Below, one piece after another: positions 1 to 6,989 of a stretch of 14,241 nt of DNA. The stretch is from an uncultured Eubacteriales bacterium (lineage in GTDB: Bacteria; Bacillota; Clostridia; Oscillospirales; CAG-382). The translations under genes were made by a program, and so were the position numbers. The stretch is taken from positions 1 through 14,241 of the forward strand of contig CAKSCN010000054.1 of the NCBI GenBank assembly GCA_934444485.1, in the 5' to 3' direction. Numbering within the stretch: position 1 is the first letter of the stretch; each line of letters begins with the position of its first letter. Under the pieces are notes generated by a model. It made no database searches. It saw nothing but the letters and a program-made list of their open reading frames with translations, and was not told the origin of the DNA.

Positions 1-160
1 GCGACTTTAGGAGCTTTTCAACCCAAACGTTGCGAAGCAACATTTCACATCGAACGAAGTGAGATATTTCACACGCCGCAGGCGTATTTCACGTTTTGCG
101 CAAGCAAAATATTTCACTGCGAAAGCTCCGCTTTCCCACGTCAGCTTATGCGAAGCGCAA
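1..160. repeat. Mini-hairpin array 1 (at least six hairpins)
   Basis: A run of short inverted repeats. Examples are 29-41 (GTTGC-GAA-GCAAC), 49-65, 73-85 (ACGCC-GCA-GGCGT), 93-109 (TTTTGC-GCAA-GCAAAA core), 121-135 (GAAAGC-TCC-GCTTTC) and a degenerate one at 146-160. Several are separated by the linker ATTTCAC. The array opens with GCGACTTTAGGAGCTTTTC, nearly the same sequence that opens the larger array at 7172-7454, and three hairpins appear in the same order in both. The left edge of the window may cut the element. Small reading frames here are products of the repeats and are not called. Confidence 0.8.
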
Positions 161-509
161 ACTGCACATTTCACGAAGCAAAACACCTCCCACCGGCGAA
201 AAATTTTGTTTTCTTTGCGCCGCCGCACACGCCAAACGGCGGGGTAAACGTAAAGTTTTCGGAAAAAGAGTTTACAAAACGAATTATTTATCGATTTTTG
301 GACGTATACACACTCAAAGTGACGAATTTGCGGTAAAAATGCGAATATCCGCCGTCCGGAAGACTACAAATTTTACGTAAATTTCCCGTATTCGGCAAAA
401 TAATTGTGACGTAATCGCCCATGCGCCGAAAACCGCTGTCAAAATGCGCAAAAAGACCTTTGACGGTTTTTAAGGCTTTGTTATATGATACAAAATTAAC
501 GGGGACTTC
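161..509. other. Intergenic stretch with no recognised gene
   Basis: No reading frame here has a ribosome binding site with a credible protein. The only thing of note is a possible extra promoter, TTGACG at 460-465 and TATGAT at 484-489 with an 18-nt spacer, just upstream of the better livK promoter. It may be a tandem promoter or chance. Confidence 0.5.
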
Positions 510-538
510 TTGACAAACGCCGAAAACGGGTGTAAAAT
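510..538 (+). promoter_or_regulatory. Sigma-A type promoter for the liv operon
   Basis: TTGACA at 510-515 and TAAAAT at 533-538 are separated by 17 nt. The predicted start near 545 gives a leader of about 70 nt before livK. Within that leader AGCCGA (549-554) can pair with TCGGCT (578-583) ahead of a T run at 591-596. This is a weak attenuator-like hairpin ending just before the AAAGAGGG ribosome binding site at 598-605. Confidence 0.7.
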
Positions 539-613
539 ATAGAATCATAGCCGAAAGGGAGTACAAAAATTATCCGCTCGGCTCTGAATATTTTTTGAAA
601 GAGGGTTTTTCTT

Positions 614-1774
614 ATGACAAAGGCAACAAAAATCGTTTCTCTTGCAATGTGCGCCCTCATCTCAGTTATGAGCATGGCTGCGTGCAGCGGCAACAATGCC
701 GAAAACGGCGGTAACACCGACGGCGGCTACACAAGCGGCAACACAGAGTATTTTATCGGCGGTACGGGTCCTCTTACGGGCGACGCTTCCAGCTACGGTA
801 TTTCCGTTCAGCAGGGCTGTCAGCTCGCTGTTGACGAGATCAACGCCGCAGGCGGACTTAACGGTGTAAAGTTTAAGTTCGATATTAAGGACGACAAGGC
901 AGGCGCTCCCGATGCGGCTACCGGTTACGATATGCTTTACGAGGCAGGTATGCAGATTTCCATCGGTTCGGTAACGAGCGGCTCTTGCGCTTCCTTCGCT
1001 GAGAAGGCGGCTCAGGACAACCTCTTCTTCATAACTCCCTCCGCTTCTGCGGCAAACGTAATCGAAACCGGCGACAACTCCTTCAGAGTTTGCTTCGGTG
1101 ATCCCGACCAGGGTACACTTGCGGCTGAGTACTTCAACGAACACGGCTTTGAAGCAATCGGCGCAATCTACGACACAAGCGACCCCTACTCCTCCGGTAT
1201 TTACGACGCTTTCAAGGCCGAAATGGAAAAGCTCGGTCTCGAGTATAAGGTTCAGACCTTCGACGCAGAGAACAAGAAGGACTTCTCCACACAGGTTGAA
1301 GCTCTCAAGGACTGCGACGTAATCTTCCTCCCCTTCTACTACACCGAGGCAGGTCTTGTTGCAAAGGCGGCTGTAGCTAAGGGTTCCGACGCTCTCCTCT
1401 TCGGATGCGACGGTCTCGACGGTATCGCAGATCAGGTTGACGACACCGTTACAAACACAATTATGTACATCACACCTTTCGACGCTGCAAGCACCGATGA
1501 GGTTCCCGCAAGGTTCGTAAAGGCTTACACCGAGAAGTACGGCAAGACTCCGGACCAGTTCGCAGCTGACGGCTACGACGCAATTTACGCTATCTTCGAG
1601 GCAATGAAGGCGGCAGGCATCAACGATGTAACAATCGCACCCTCTGCCCTCTGCGACGCAGTCAAGAAGGCAATCACGGATCCTTCGTTCAAGCTCGTAG
1701 GCGCAACCGGTACAATGACTTGGGATGCTTCCGGCGCTTGCGCAAAGGCTCCTCAGATAGTTGAGCTCAACTGA
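614..1774 (+). CDS. livK: Branched-chain amino acid ABC transporter substrate-binding lipoprotein
   Basis: This is the extracellular receptor that captures substrate for the liv importer encoded downstream. The N-terminus has a short charged region, a hydrophobic stretch and a lipobox ending MAAC, so Cys24 should be lipidated and the protein anchored outside the membrane. A Gly/Asn-rich linker follows. The mature part is a type I periplasmic-binding fold (Peripla_BP_6 family): GGTGPLTGDASSYG near residue 50, then the family-typical GCQLAVDEINAAGGLNG, and later KYGKTPDQFAADGYDAIYA. The 386-residue length is normal for the family. The start is ATG, 8 nt after AAAGAGGG. It is the first gene of the operon and separated from livH by 197 nt of hairpins, as expected for a receptor made in excess. 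The LivK-type family call is secure. Leucine, isoleucine or valine as substrate is assumed from family; related receptors also bind other amino acids, amides or urea. Confidence 0.93.
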   Translation: MTKATKIVSLAMCALISVMSMAACSGNNAENGGNTDGGYTSGNTEYFIGGTGPLTGDASSYGISVQQGCQLAVDEINAAGGLNGVKFKFDIKDDKAGAPDAATGYDMLYEAGMQISIGSVTSGSCASFAEKAAQDNLFFITPSASAANVIETGDNSFRVCFGDPDQGTLAAEYFNEHGFEAIGAIYDTSDPYSSGIYDAFKAEMEKLGLEYKVQTFDAENKKDFSTQVEALKDCDVIFLPFYYTEAGLVAKAAVAKGSDALLFGCDGLDGIADQVDDTVTNTIMYITPFDAASTDEVPARFVKAYTEKYGKTPDQFAADGYDAIYAIFEAMKAAGINDVTIAPSALCDAVKKAITDPSFKLVGATGTMTWDASGACAKAPQIVELN

Positions 1775-1809
1775 CATCTGCGCACAAATTAAGGGAAATG
1801 TTACGGCAA

Positions 1810-1833
1810 CGGCGGGCTGTTTTATGTCCGCCG
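1810..1833 (+). promoter_or_regulatory. Stem-loop after livK
   Basis: CGGCGGGC (1810-1817) pairs with GTCCGCCG (1826-1833) around an 8-nt loop, with one G-U pair. It lies 36 nt past the livK stop and has no T tract, so it looks more like an mRNA-stabilising hairpin than a terminator. Confidence 0.5.
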
Positions 1834-1854
1834 CTTGTCGCATAAAGAACCTCG

Positions 1855-1920
1855 ACGCAGCAGACGACCGACGGGAGAGGGAATGACTCGCCGTCCCCTT
1901 TCGTCGGTTGTTTACTGCGC
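1855..1920 (+). promoter_or_regulatory. Long stem-loop in the livK-livH gap
   Basis: The arms 1855-1873 and 1902-1920 can form about 19 bp with several G-U pairs and one C-A mismatch, closing on a 28-nt loop. There is no T run. Position after a receptor gene and before the permeases suggests a role in protecting livK mRNA or lowering expression of the distal genes. That role is inferred from the general behaviour of such operons. Confidence 0.5.
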
Positions 1921-1971
1921 AGTTCCGTAAAAGCAAAACCTCCACATTGAAGGAAAGGAAGAGTCATTACC

Positions 1972-2838
1972 ATGATAACTCTTATCGACGGACTCAGTCT
2001 GGGCAGTATATACGCCCTCATTGCGCTCGGCTACACAATGGTATACGGTATTGCGAAGATGCTTAACTTCGCTCACGGCGATATCATAATGGTCGGAGCG
2101 TATTCCATACTCGTGACGATGTCAACAATTATGAACCCCGGCGTTGCGGTCGTCGCTTCAATCGTCGTCTGCACGCTCCTCGGCATATTTATCGAAAAGG
2201 CGGCGTACAAACCGCTCAGAGGTGCGTCTCCCCTTGCCGTGCTTATTACGGCAATCGGCGTCAGCTACCTTTTGCAGAGCGTGGCGCAGCTTGTGTTCGG
2301 CTCAAAGTCACAGCCCGTTCCCGGCTGGAATGTTCCGCCTGTCGCTTTCTTTGAAAAGTACGGTATACGCACCTCTGCGGTCGTAACCCTTATTGCGGCG
2401 GCGGTCATCATGATAGTGCTTACGCTGTTCATTAACCTCACCAAAACCGGAAGTGCGATGCTCGCAACCTCGGAGGACAGAGGTGCGGCACAGCTTATGG
2501 GCGTTAACGTCAACGGCATTATCACCACGACCTTCGCCATAGGTTCCGCACTTGCGGCGTTTGCAGGTATGTTCTACCTTCTCCAGATTCCGAACGCAGA
2601 GCCGACTCTCGGCGCAATGCCCGGTATCAAGGCGTTCACGGCGGCGGTTATCGGCGGTATCGGTTCTATTCCGGGCGCAATGCTCGGCGGCGTGCTTCTC
2701 GGCATAATCGAGAAGATTTGCCTCTCGATTCCGGCTGTTTCGCCGTACACCACCTCGATTGAGTTTTCGCTCCTTATTTTGATACTCCTTGTCAAGCCTA
2801 CGGGTATTCTCGGCAAGAAGAGAAGGGAGAAGGTATAA
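1972..2838 (+). CDS. livH: Branched-chain amino acid ABC transporter permease LivH
   Basis: One of the two membrane subunits forming the importer channel with LivM. The 288 residues are largely hydrophobic with the expected multi-spanning pattern. They open with the family's characteristic N-terminus, GLSLGSIYALIALGYTMVYG, followed by MLNFAHGDIIMVGAY (the NFAHG motif of the BPD_transp_2 family). The C-terminal half carries GMPGIKAFTAAVIGGIGSIPGA, the cytoplasmic coupling loop region that contacts the ATPases, and ends VKPTGILGKKRREKV. Start ATG 1972 follows GGAAAGGAAG by about 10 nt. Its stop codon shares a base with the livM start (TAATG at 2836-2840), implying translational coupling. Length is normal for LivH. 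Confidence 0.93.
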   Translation: MITLIDGLSLGSIYALIALGYTMVYGIAKMLNFAHGDIIMVGAYSILVTMSTIMNPGVAVVASIVVCTLLGIFIEKAAYKPLRGASPLAVLITAIGVSYLLQSVAQLVFGSKSQPVPGWNVPPVAFFEKYGIRTSAVVTLIAAAVIMIVLTLFINLTKTGSAMLATSEDRGAAQLMGVNVNGIITTTFAIGSALAAFAGMFYLLQIPNAEPTLGAMPGIKAFTAAVIGGIGSIPGAMLGGVLLGIIEKICLSIPAVSPYTTSIEFSLLILILLVKPTGILGKKRREKV

Positions 2839-4010
2839 TGAACTACTTCAAGAGTATAGCAAAGGGCTTCAAGCTCAAGTATTACATAAATTATGTTTTG
2901 GTCGCTCTTCTCCTCGGAGTATTTACTGCGCTTCTTCTCACGGGAAACCTCAAGCCCTCGAACGCAACGCTCGTGACGCAGATAGGCTTCTCGATTATCC
3001 TTGCGGTGTCCCTCAACCTCGTTGTCGGATTCCTCGGTGAGCTGAGTCTCGGTCACGCAGGTTTTATGTGTATCGGCGCGTACATCGGCGGCATATTTGC
3101 CATGAACCTCATCAAGGCTTTCCCGAACAAGCTTGCGGTTCTCGTAATTTCGATGATCGTCGGCGGACTTATCGCCGCTGTTTTCGGATTCATCATCGGA
3201 CTTCCGTCACTCAGACTCAAAGGCGACTACCTTGCGATAGTTACCCTTGCGTTCGGTGAGATTGTGAGAAACATCTGCAAGAACCAGAAGATTTTCGGCG
3301 GCGCCATGGGTCTTTCGACAGGTTCGATAAAGTACGATACACGTCAAGCCCCCACGCTCTTTATAGTCACTCTCGTAACGGCGCTTGTTATGCTTGCCGT
3401 TATTCAGAACCTCATGAGAAGCAAGCACGGACGCGCGATAACCGCTATACGCGACAACGAAATTGCCGCAAAGGCAATGGGCATCAACGTAACGTTCTAC
3501 AAGCTCCTTGCTTTTGTGGTATCGGCATTCTTTGCCGGAGTTGCCGGCGTTATCTACGCTCACTACGCAACCCCTGTGCTTTACACCTTCTTCTCGTACA
3601 ACTACTCGATAGAGATACTCGTTATGGTCGTACTCGGCGGTATGGGCAACATCACGGGTTCTATTATTGCGGCAACGCTTATCCCCGTAATAAACTTCTT
3701 CCTTCAGAAGCAGCTTTCGGGCAACCTCGCCGCACTCAAATTCCTCATCTACGCAATAATCCTCATTGTTATAGTTATCTTCGGCAATGCGCCCGCACTC
3801 AGGGACTTCAGGGAAAAGTACAGCCTCTCGAACCTTTTCAGAAGAAAGAAATTCGACCCCTCCGCACGCCGTGACGACGACGCCGCATGGGACAGAGTGC
3901 CTACGAAGATAAAGATGGACGAAATACTTACGACCGAACTCAAGCCGAACGAGGCGTTCACTCCGGACAAGCCGGACGGACCGAAGTCGGGCGGAAAGGA
4001 GAATAAGTGA
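2838..4010 (+). CDS. livM: Branched-chain amino acid ABC transporter permease LivM
   Basis: The second membrane subunit of the importer. The 390-residue protein has the LivM-type core: GFSIILAVSLNLVVGFLGELSLGHAGFMCIG-like sequence near residue 60 (the SLGHAGF motif), SLRLKGDYLAIVTLAFGEIVR near 130, AIRDNEIAAKAMGIN near 205, and VMVVLGGMGNITGSIIAA near 265, the loop expected to touch the ATPases. After the last membrane segment there is a hydrophilic, highly charged tail of roughly 65 residues ending PDGPKSGGKENK, longer than the short tails common in the family; I know of no function for it. Start ATG overlaps the livH stop, and the TGA stop overlaps the livG start. Confidence 0.92.
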   Translation: MNYFKSIAKGFKLKYYINYVLVALLLGVFTALLLTGNLKPSNATLVTQIGFSIILAVSLNLVVGFLGELSLGHAGFMCIGAYIGGIFAMNLIKAFPNKLAVLVISMIVGGLIAAVFGFIIGLPSLRLKGDYLAIVTLAFGEIVRNICKNQKIFGGAMGLSTGSIKYDTRQAPTLFIVTLVTALVMLAVIQNLMRSKHGRAITAIRDNEIAAKAMGINVTFYKLLAFVVSAFFAGVAGVIYAHYATPVLYTFFSYNYSIEILVMVVLGGMGNITGSIIAATLIPVINFFLQKQLSGNLAALKFLIYAIILIVIVIFGNAPALRDFREKYSLSNLFRRKKFDPSARRDDDAAWDRVPTKIKMDEILTTELKPNEAFTPDKPDGPKSGGKENK

Positions 4011-4783
4011 TGGAAGAAAGAATCATGCTTAAAACCGAGAACCTCGGTATCTCCTTCGGCGGACTCAAGGCGGTTCAGGACGTAAACATGACGATAAAGA
4101 AGAATCAGCTTTACGGACTCATAGGACCGAACGGTGCCGGAAAGACCACGATATTCAACCTTCTCACGGGAGTATATCAGCCGACGACGGGCAAATTCTA
4201 CCTCGACGGTGAAAATCTCACGGGCAAAGGTCAGGAGGCGATAAACCACAAGGGAATCGCGCGTACTTTCCAGAACATCAGGCTGTTCAACAACATGACG
4301 GTCGTGCGCAACGTAATGGTCGGTCTCCACAATCAGCCGGAATACAAGTGCAATCCGTTTGCAAGTATGTTCCGTCTGCCGGTACACTACGAGACCGAGA
4401 CGAAGATGCGTGAGCGTGCGAAGGAGCTTCTTGCGATATTCGGACTCGAGAACGAGAGAAATCTCCTTGCGTGCAACCTTTCCTACGGCAAGCAGCGAAA
4501 GCTTGAGATAGCACGTGCGCTTGCGACGAATCCGAAGCTTCTTCTTCTCGACGAGCCTGCCGCCGGCATGAACCCCAACGAGACGGCGGAGCTTATGGAG
4601 ACGATACGTTTCATCAAGGATCATTTCGACATGACAATCCTTCTTATCGAGCATGATATGAAGCTTGTTTCGGGCATATGCGAGGAGCTGACGGTTCTCA
4701 ACTTCGGCAAAGAGCTTATGAGCGGAACTCCGTCGGTCGTACTCAATTCGCCGGAAGTCATCACGGCATATCTCGGAGAATAA
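4010..4783 (+). CDS. livG: Branched-chain amino acid ABC transporter ATPase LivG
   Basis: One of two cytoplasmic ATPases that power LivH/LivM. Visible motifs in the 257-residue form are Walker A GPNGAGKT (39-46), Q-loop Q88 in ARTFQNIRLF, signature LSYGKQRKLEIARAL (157-171), Walker B LLLLDEPAAGMN (177-188) and switch histidine H215 in LIEHDMK. The LSYG signature and RTFQNIRLF are typical of LivG rather than LivF. The C-terminus SPEVITAYLGE is also family-typical. I chose ATG 4010, which overlaps the livM stop (TGATG) and lies 8 nt after AAAGGAG. An in-frame GTG three bases earlier is possible but less likely. No key residue is missing. Confidence 0.94.
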   Translation: MEERIMLKTENLGISFGGLKAVQDVNMTIKKNQLYGLIGPNGAGKTTIFNLLTGVYQPTTGKFYLDGENLTGKGQEAINHKGIARTFQNIRLFNNMTVVRNVMVGLHNQPEYKCNPFASMFRLPVHYETETKMRERAKELLAIFGLENERNLLACNLSYGKQRKLEIARALATNPKLLLLDEPAAGMNPNETAELMETIRFIKDHFDMTILLIEHDMKLVSGICEELTVLNFGKELMSGTPSVVLNSPEVITAYLGE

Positions 4784-4798
4784 GGGAGGGGGATTACA

Positions 4799-5527
4799 AT
4801 GACAAACAACACTCTGCCGCTTCTCGACGTAGAGAATCTCGAGGTATATTACGGCGTGATACGTGCGCTCAAGGGCGTATCGCTTAAGGTAAACAGAGGC
4901 GAGGTAGTGGCGCTTATCGGCGCTAACGGTGCCGGAAAGACGACTATTCTCCACACGATAACGGGACTCGTACCTGCAAAGAGCGGTTCGATTCTGTACG
5001 ACGGACACGAGCTTACGAAGATACCGGCGCACAAGATAGTATCTCTCGGAATGGCGCACGTGCCGGAGGGCAGACGCATATTTCAGGAGCTGACGGTTTA
5101 CAAGAACCTCATGCTCGGTGCGTACACGAGAAACGACGGCAAGGCGGAAATCGAAAAGACTTTGCAGTCGGTATACGAACACTTTCCCCGACTTCTCGAG
5201 AGAAAGGATCAGATAGCAGGAACGCTTTCGGGCGGCGAACAGCAGATGCTTGCAATGGGACGTGCGCTCATGTCTGACCCTGACATAATCCTCATGGACG
5301 AGCCGTCGATGGGACTTTCTCCGCTTTTCGTTACGGAGATATTCGACATAATCGTCAAGATCCGCGAACTCGGCAAGACGGTTCTTCTCGTTGAGCAGAA
5401 CGCAAAGAAGGCTCTCGCCATCGCCGACCGTGCCTACGTCCTCGAGACCGGCTCGATTACCCTCGAAGGCGACGCCGACGAACTCGCAAACGACCCTAAG
5501 GTCAAGAGCGCATATTTGGGAGAGTAA
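4799..5527 (+). CDS. livF: Branched-chain amino acid ABC transporter ATPase LivF
   Basis: The second ATPase of the importer, expected to pair with LivG. Motifs in the 242 residues are Walker A GANGAGKT (41-48), the LivF-typical AHVPEGRRIFQELTV (86-100), signature LSGGEQQMLAMGRAL (143-157) and Walker B IILMDEPSMGLSP (163-175). The switch position reads LLVEQNAKKAL, with Gln200 where LivG has His, as is usual in LivF. It starts 15 nt after livG behind a strong GGGAGGGGG site, and it is the last gene of the operon. No canonical terminator follows immediately; heptamer repeats and a palindrome at 5633-5654 come next. Confidence 0.94.
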   Translation: MTNNTLPLLDVENLEVYYGVIRALKGVSLKVNRGEVVALIGANGAGKTTILHTITGLVPAKSGSILYDGHELTKIPAHKIVSLGMAHVPEGRRIFQELTVYKNLMLGAYTRNDGKAEIEKTLQSVYEHFPRLLERKDQIAGTLSGGEQQMLAMGRALMSDPDIILMDEPSMGLSPLFVTEIFDIIVKIRELGKTVLLVEQNAKKALAIADRAYVLETGSITLEGDADELANDPKVKSAYLGE

Positions 5528-5531
5528 AGTA

Positions 5532-5614
5532 ACAATTGACGATTGACGATTACGGGAGCTTACGGGGGCGCAAAACAATTGACGATTGACAATTGACGAT
5601 TGACGATTACGGGG
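5532..5614. repeat. ATTGACG heptamer tandem repeats (two clusters)
   Basis: Two clusters of ATTGACG/ATTGACA units lie just after the livF stop. The first has two units and the second, at about 5578-5610, has four in a row. Both end in GATTACGGG. The repeat step is 7 bp. Other 7-bp repeat families occur at 6391-6424 (ATTCTCC), 6542-6560 (CTCAATT), 6861-6889 (CTGCATT) and 7135-7166. Confidence 0.75.
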
Positions 5615-5632
5615 GCTGCTCGCCGCAGGGGC

Positions 5633-5654
5633 GTTCTTTCTTAAAAGAAAGAAC
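5633..5654. repeat. Post-operon palindrome, copy 1
   Basis: GTTCTTTCTT (5633-5642) and AAGAAAGAAC (5645-5654) form a perfect 10-bp inverted repeat around two bases, followed by CAAAGAATTTT. The same palindrome, preceded by similar CTCGCCGC-containing sequence, occurs at 13792-13813 after the CNNM gene. Both copies follow the last gene of a transcription unit. It could help end transcripts but lacks a proper T tract on the plus strand. Confidence 0.65.
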
Positions 5655-5715
5655 CAAAGAATTTTAAAAGCAAAACTTCGTTTTGCAGGGGGAACTTTTA
5701 TGGGTTATACCTACG

Positions 5716-5880
5716 CTCCATGGTATGTGGAAAAAATGTGAGTTTGCGAAGCATTTTCTTCGCGAAAGCAACTTTGTTGCGTCGCCTGAAAGCAACTTTG
5801 TTGCGACGCCTGAAAGCCGCTTGCGGCGTCGCCTTGTAGGGCGGGTGAACGCAGACTGCGCTAGCGTAATCTCCCGCCGC
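5716..5880. repeat. Palindromic composite repeat, copy 1
   Basis: Runs from CTCCATGGTATGTGG to ATCTCCCGCCGC and matches 6149-6290 over nearly its whole length. The main difference is one extra 24-bp internal unit. Inside are GCGAAG-CATTTT-CTTCGC and a tandem set at 5764-5787, 5788-5811 and 5812-5834. The first two units contain the hairpin GCAAC-TTT-GTTGC, the third GCCGC-TT-GCGGC. No credible gene is present; the frames open here are repeat translations. Confidence 0.8.
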
Positions 5881-5896
5881 AGAAACGGACACATCT

Positions 5897-5956
5897 TATC
5901 CGAGATAGTACGGCGACCCGACGCCATATACGCAAGCGCCGGGTCGTGATTTTTTT
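5897..5956 (+). repeat. Conserved-loop hairpin, copy A (terminator-like)
   Basis: The flank TATCCGAGATAGTACG (5897-5912) leads into a stem GACCCGACGC (5915-5924) and GCGCCGGGTC (5936-5945), which pair at 9 of 10 positions around the loop CATATACGCAA. TGATTTTTTT follows. The shape is that of an intrinsic terminator. The same flank occurs at 13970-13985 before a hairpin with a different stem and a similar loop. Confidence 0.65.
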
Positions 5957-6148
5957 GGCATCAGATTTTGTGGGGACTTAATCCGAACTTCTCCCGTTCC
6001 CGGAATTTGTACCTCACTCCGTTCGACGACAAATTACGGAAAGATGAGCTTTTTGAGGTGTGCGAAACTCGGGAGTTGGCATTCGCTTTTGGGGAATTAT
6101 GGAAAAATCAAGCTTTTTGGAGAGTGCGAAGCTCGATGTTAGCACTTT

Positions 6149-6290
6149 CTCCATGGTATGTGGAAAAAATGCGAGCTTGCGAAGCATTTTCTTCGCGAAA
6201 GCAACTTTGTTGCGACGCCTGAAAGTCGCTTGCGACGTCACATCGTAGGGCGAGCGGAACGCAGACTACGCTAGCGTAATCTCCCGCCGC
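6149..6290. repeat. Palindromic composite repeat, copy 2
   Basis: A second copy of the 5716-5880 element with two instead of three internal hairpin units. The second unit reads GTCGCTTGCGAC, where copy 1 has GCCGCTTGCGGC, a paired substitution that keeps the stem. Just before it, AGTGCGAAGCT and TTAGCACTTTCTCC are shared with 14133-14162. Confidence 0.8.
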
Positions 6291-6378
6291 AAGAACCGCA
6301 CGCACGGTTATGTATATCGTACCGTAGAAAACCGACAAACGGCAAGCACCATATAATTAATCAATGAAGAAAAGCGTA

Positions 6379-6469
6379 GCTTTTCAACCCCAATTCTCAT
6401 TCTCCACTCTCCATTCTCAACTCCAAAGCGACTTTAGGAGCTTTGAATCATGCGCAAACGCCATGTAGG
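6379..6469 (+). repeat. Left arm of inverted repeat around tRNA-Leu
   Basis: By eye this arm matches the reverse complement of 7088-7179 with about eight substitutions and one single-base gap, so roughly 90% identity. It contains a block of ATTCTCC-type heptamers and the palindrome AAAGC-GACTTTAGGA-GCTTT. The arms are about 620 bp apart and enclose the tRNA gene. Confidence 0.8.
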
Positions 6470-6473
6470 AAGC

Positions 6474-6542
6474 GGAGAGAAATGTGAGTGCGAAGCACTC
6501 AGCGAAGCGTACATTTCCTCTCGAGTTGACCTCGTCAACTCC
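6474..6542. repeat. Nested palindromic module, copy 1
   Basis: An outer inverted repeat, GAGAGAAATGT and ACATTTCCTCTC, encloses the hairpin GAGTGC-GAA-GCACTC and an extra GCGAAGC. GAGTTGAC-CTC-GTCAACTC follows at 6523-6541. A close relative at 14191-14238 has the same outer frame and the same last hairpin stem, but a different inner hairpin. Confidence 0.75.
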
Positions 6543-6616
6543 CCACTCTCAATTCTCAATTATTTAAGATGTTTTTTCCACGTCTGAAATTTTTGTAAAA
6601 AAACCCGCTCAAGCCC

Positions 6617-6645
6617 TTGCATTTTGCGAAAAAGTGTGGTAAAAT
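6617..6645 (+). promoter_or_regulatory. Candidate promoter upstream of tRNA-Leu
   Basis: TTGCAT (6617-6622) and TAAAAT (6640-6645) are spaced by 17 nt. A start near 6652 would give about 250 nt of transcript before the tRNA. That stretch holds no credible gene. It contains a perfect palindrome TTGACGTCAA at 6781-6790 and CTGCATT heptamers close to the tRNA. A second match, TTGCAC (6868-6873) and TATAAA (6891-6896), would start inside the tRNA and is less likely. Confidence 0.45.
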
Positions 6646-6899
6646 AAAGAATAGTTTTGTTGGACGGTCGTTTTCGTCGGCGAAGCTCAAGCGGAACGCT
6701 CACGCTCAGAGTTTTTACCGTGCGGAATTTGCGGCAGAAGAGGTCGGACGTTGCGGCGGCTTCGGCTTGAGAGTCGGCGGTTGACGTCAAAGCGTGCGGA
6801 CATCGAAAGCGCTTCCGAAACCGAAAACAATCCTAAATCCGCAAATTCAAGCGAATAATTCTGCACTTTGCACCCTGCATTCTGCATTATTATAAATAT

Positions 6900-6983
6900 G
6901 CGCCCGTGGCGAAATTGGCAGACGCGCCAGACTTAGGATCTGGTGTCAATGACGTGGGAGTTCAAGTCTCTTCGGGCGCACCA
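6900..6983 (+). tRNA. tRNA-Leu, anticodon UAG
   Basis: A complete 84-nt class II tRNA with encoded CCA. The acceptor stem GCGCCCG (6900-6906) pairs perfectly with CGGGCGC (6973-6979), with discriminator A at 6980 and CCA at 6981-6983. The anticodon stem CCAGA/TCTGG (6927-6931, 6939-6943) encloses CTTAGGA with anticodon TAG at 6934-6936. A long variable arm and a T-loop TTCAAGT follow, as expected for leucine. It should decode CUA and, by wobble, other CUN codons. It stands alone with its own terminator. Confidence 0.97.
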
Positions 6984-6989
6984 AAATGA

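Noticed and set aside
3749..5578. 609-codon open frame on the minus strand across livM, livG and livF
   Set aside because: It lies antisense to three genes with clear family motifs. Its translation shows no recognisable domain and it has no ribosome site. It is a by-product of codon bias, as are the long minus-strand frames at 662-1945, 7469-8839 and 12893-13678.
5683..5949. 88-codon frame over the palindromic repeat
   Set aside because: The peptide is simply the translated 24-bp units (ESNFVASP, ESNFVATP), read through hairpins shared with non-coding copies. A 13-codon frame at 5700 with GGGGG upstream is equally likely to be accidental.
5968..6248. Overlapping 60-85 codon frames on both strands
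   Set aside because: They consist of repeat sequence, and the frames do not survive in the related copy at 14017-14170.
6868..6896. TTGCAC/TATAAA promoter next to the tRNA
   Set aside because: The spacing is right, but transcription would start about 3 nt inside the tRNA, and the match is made of heptamer repeat sequence.
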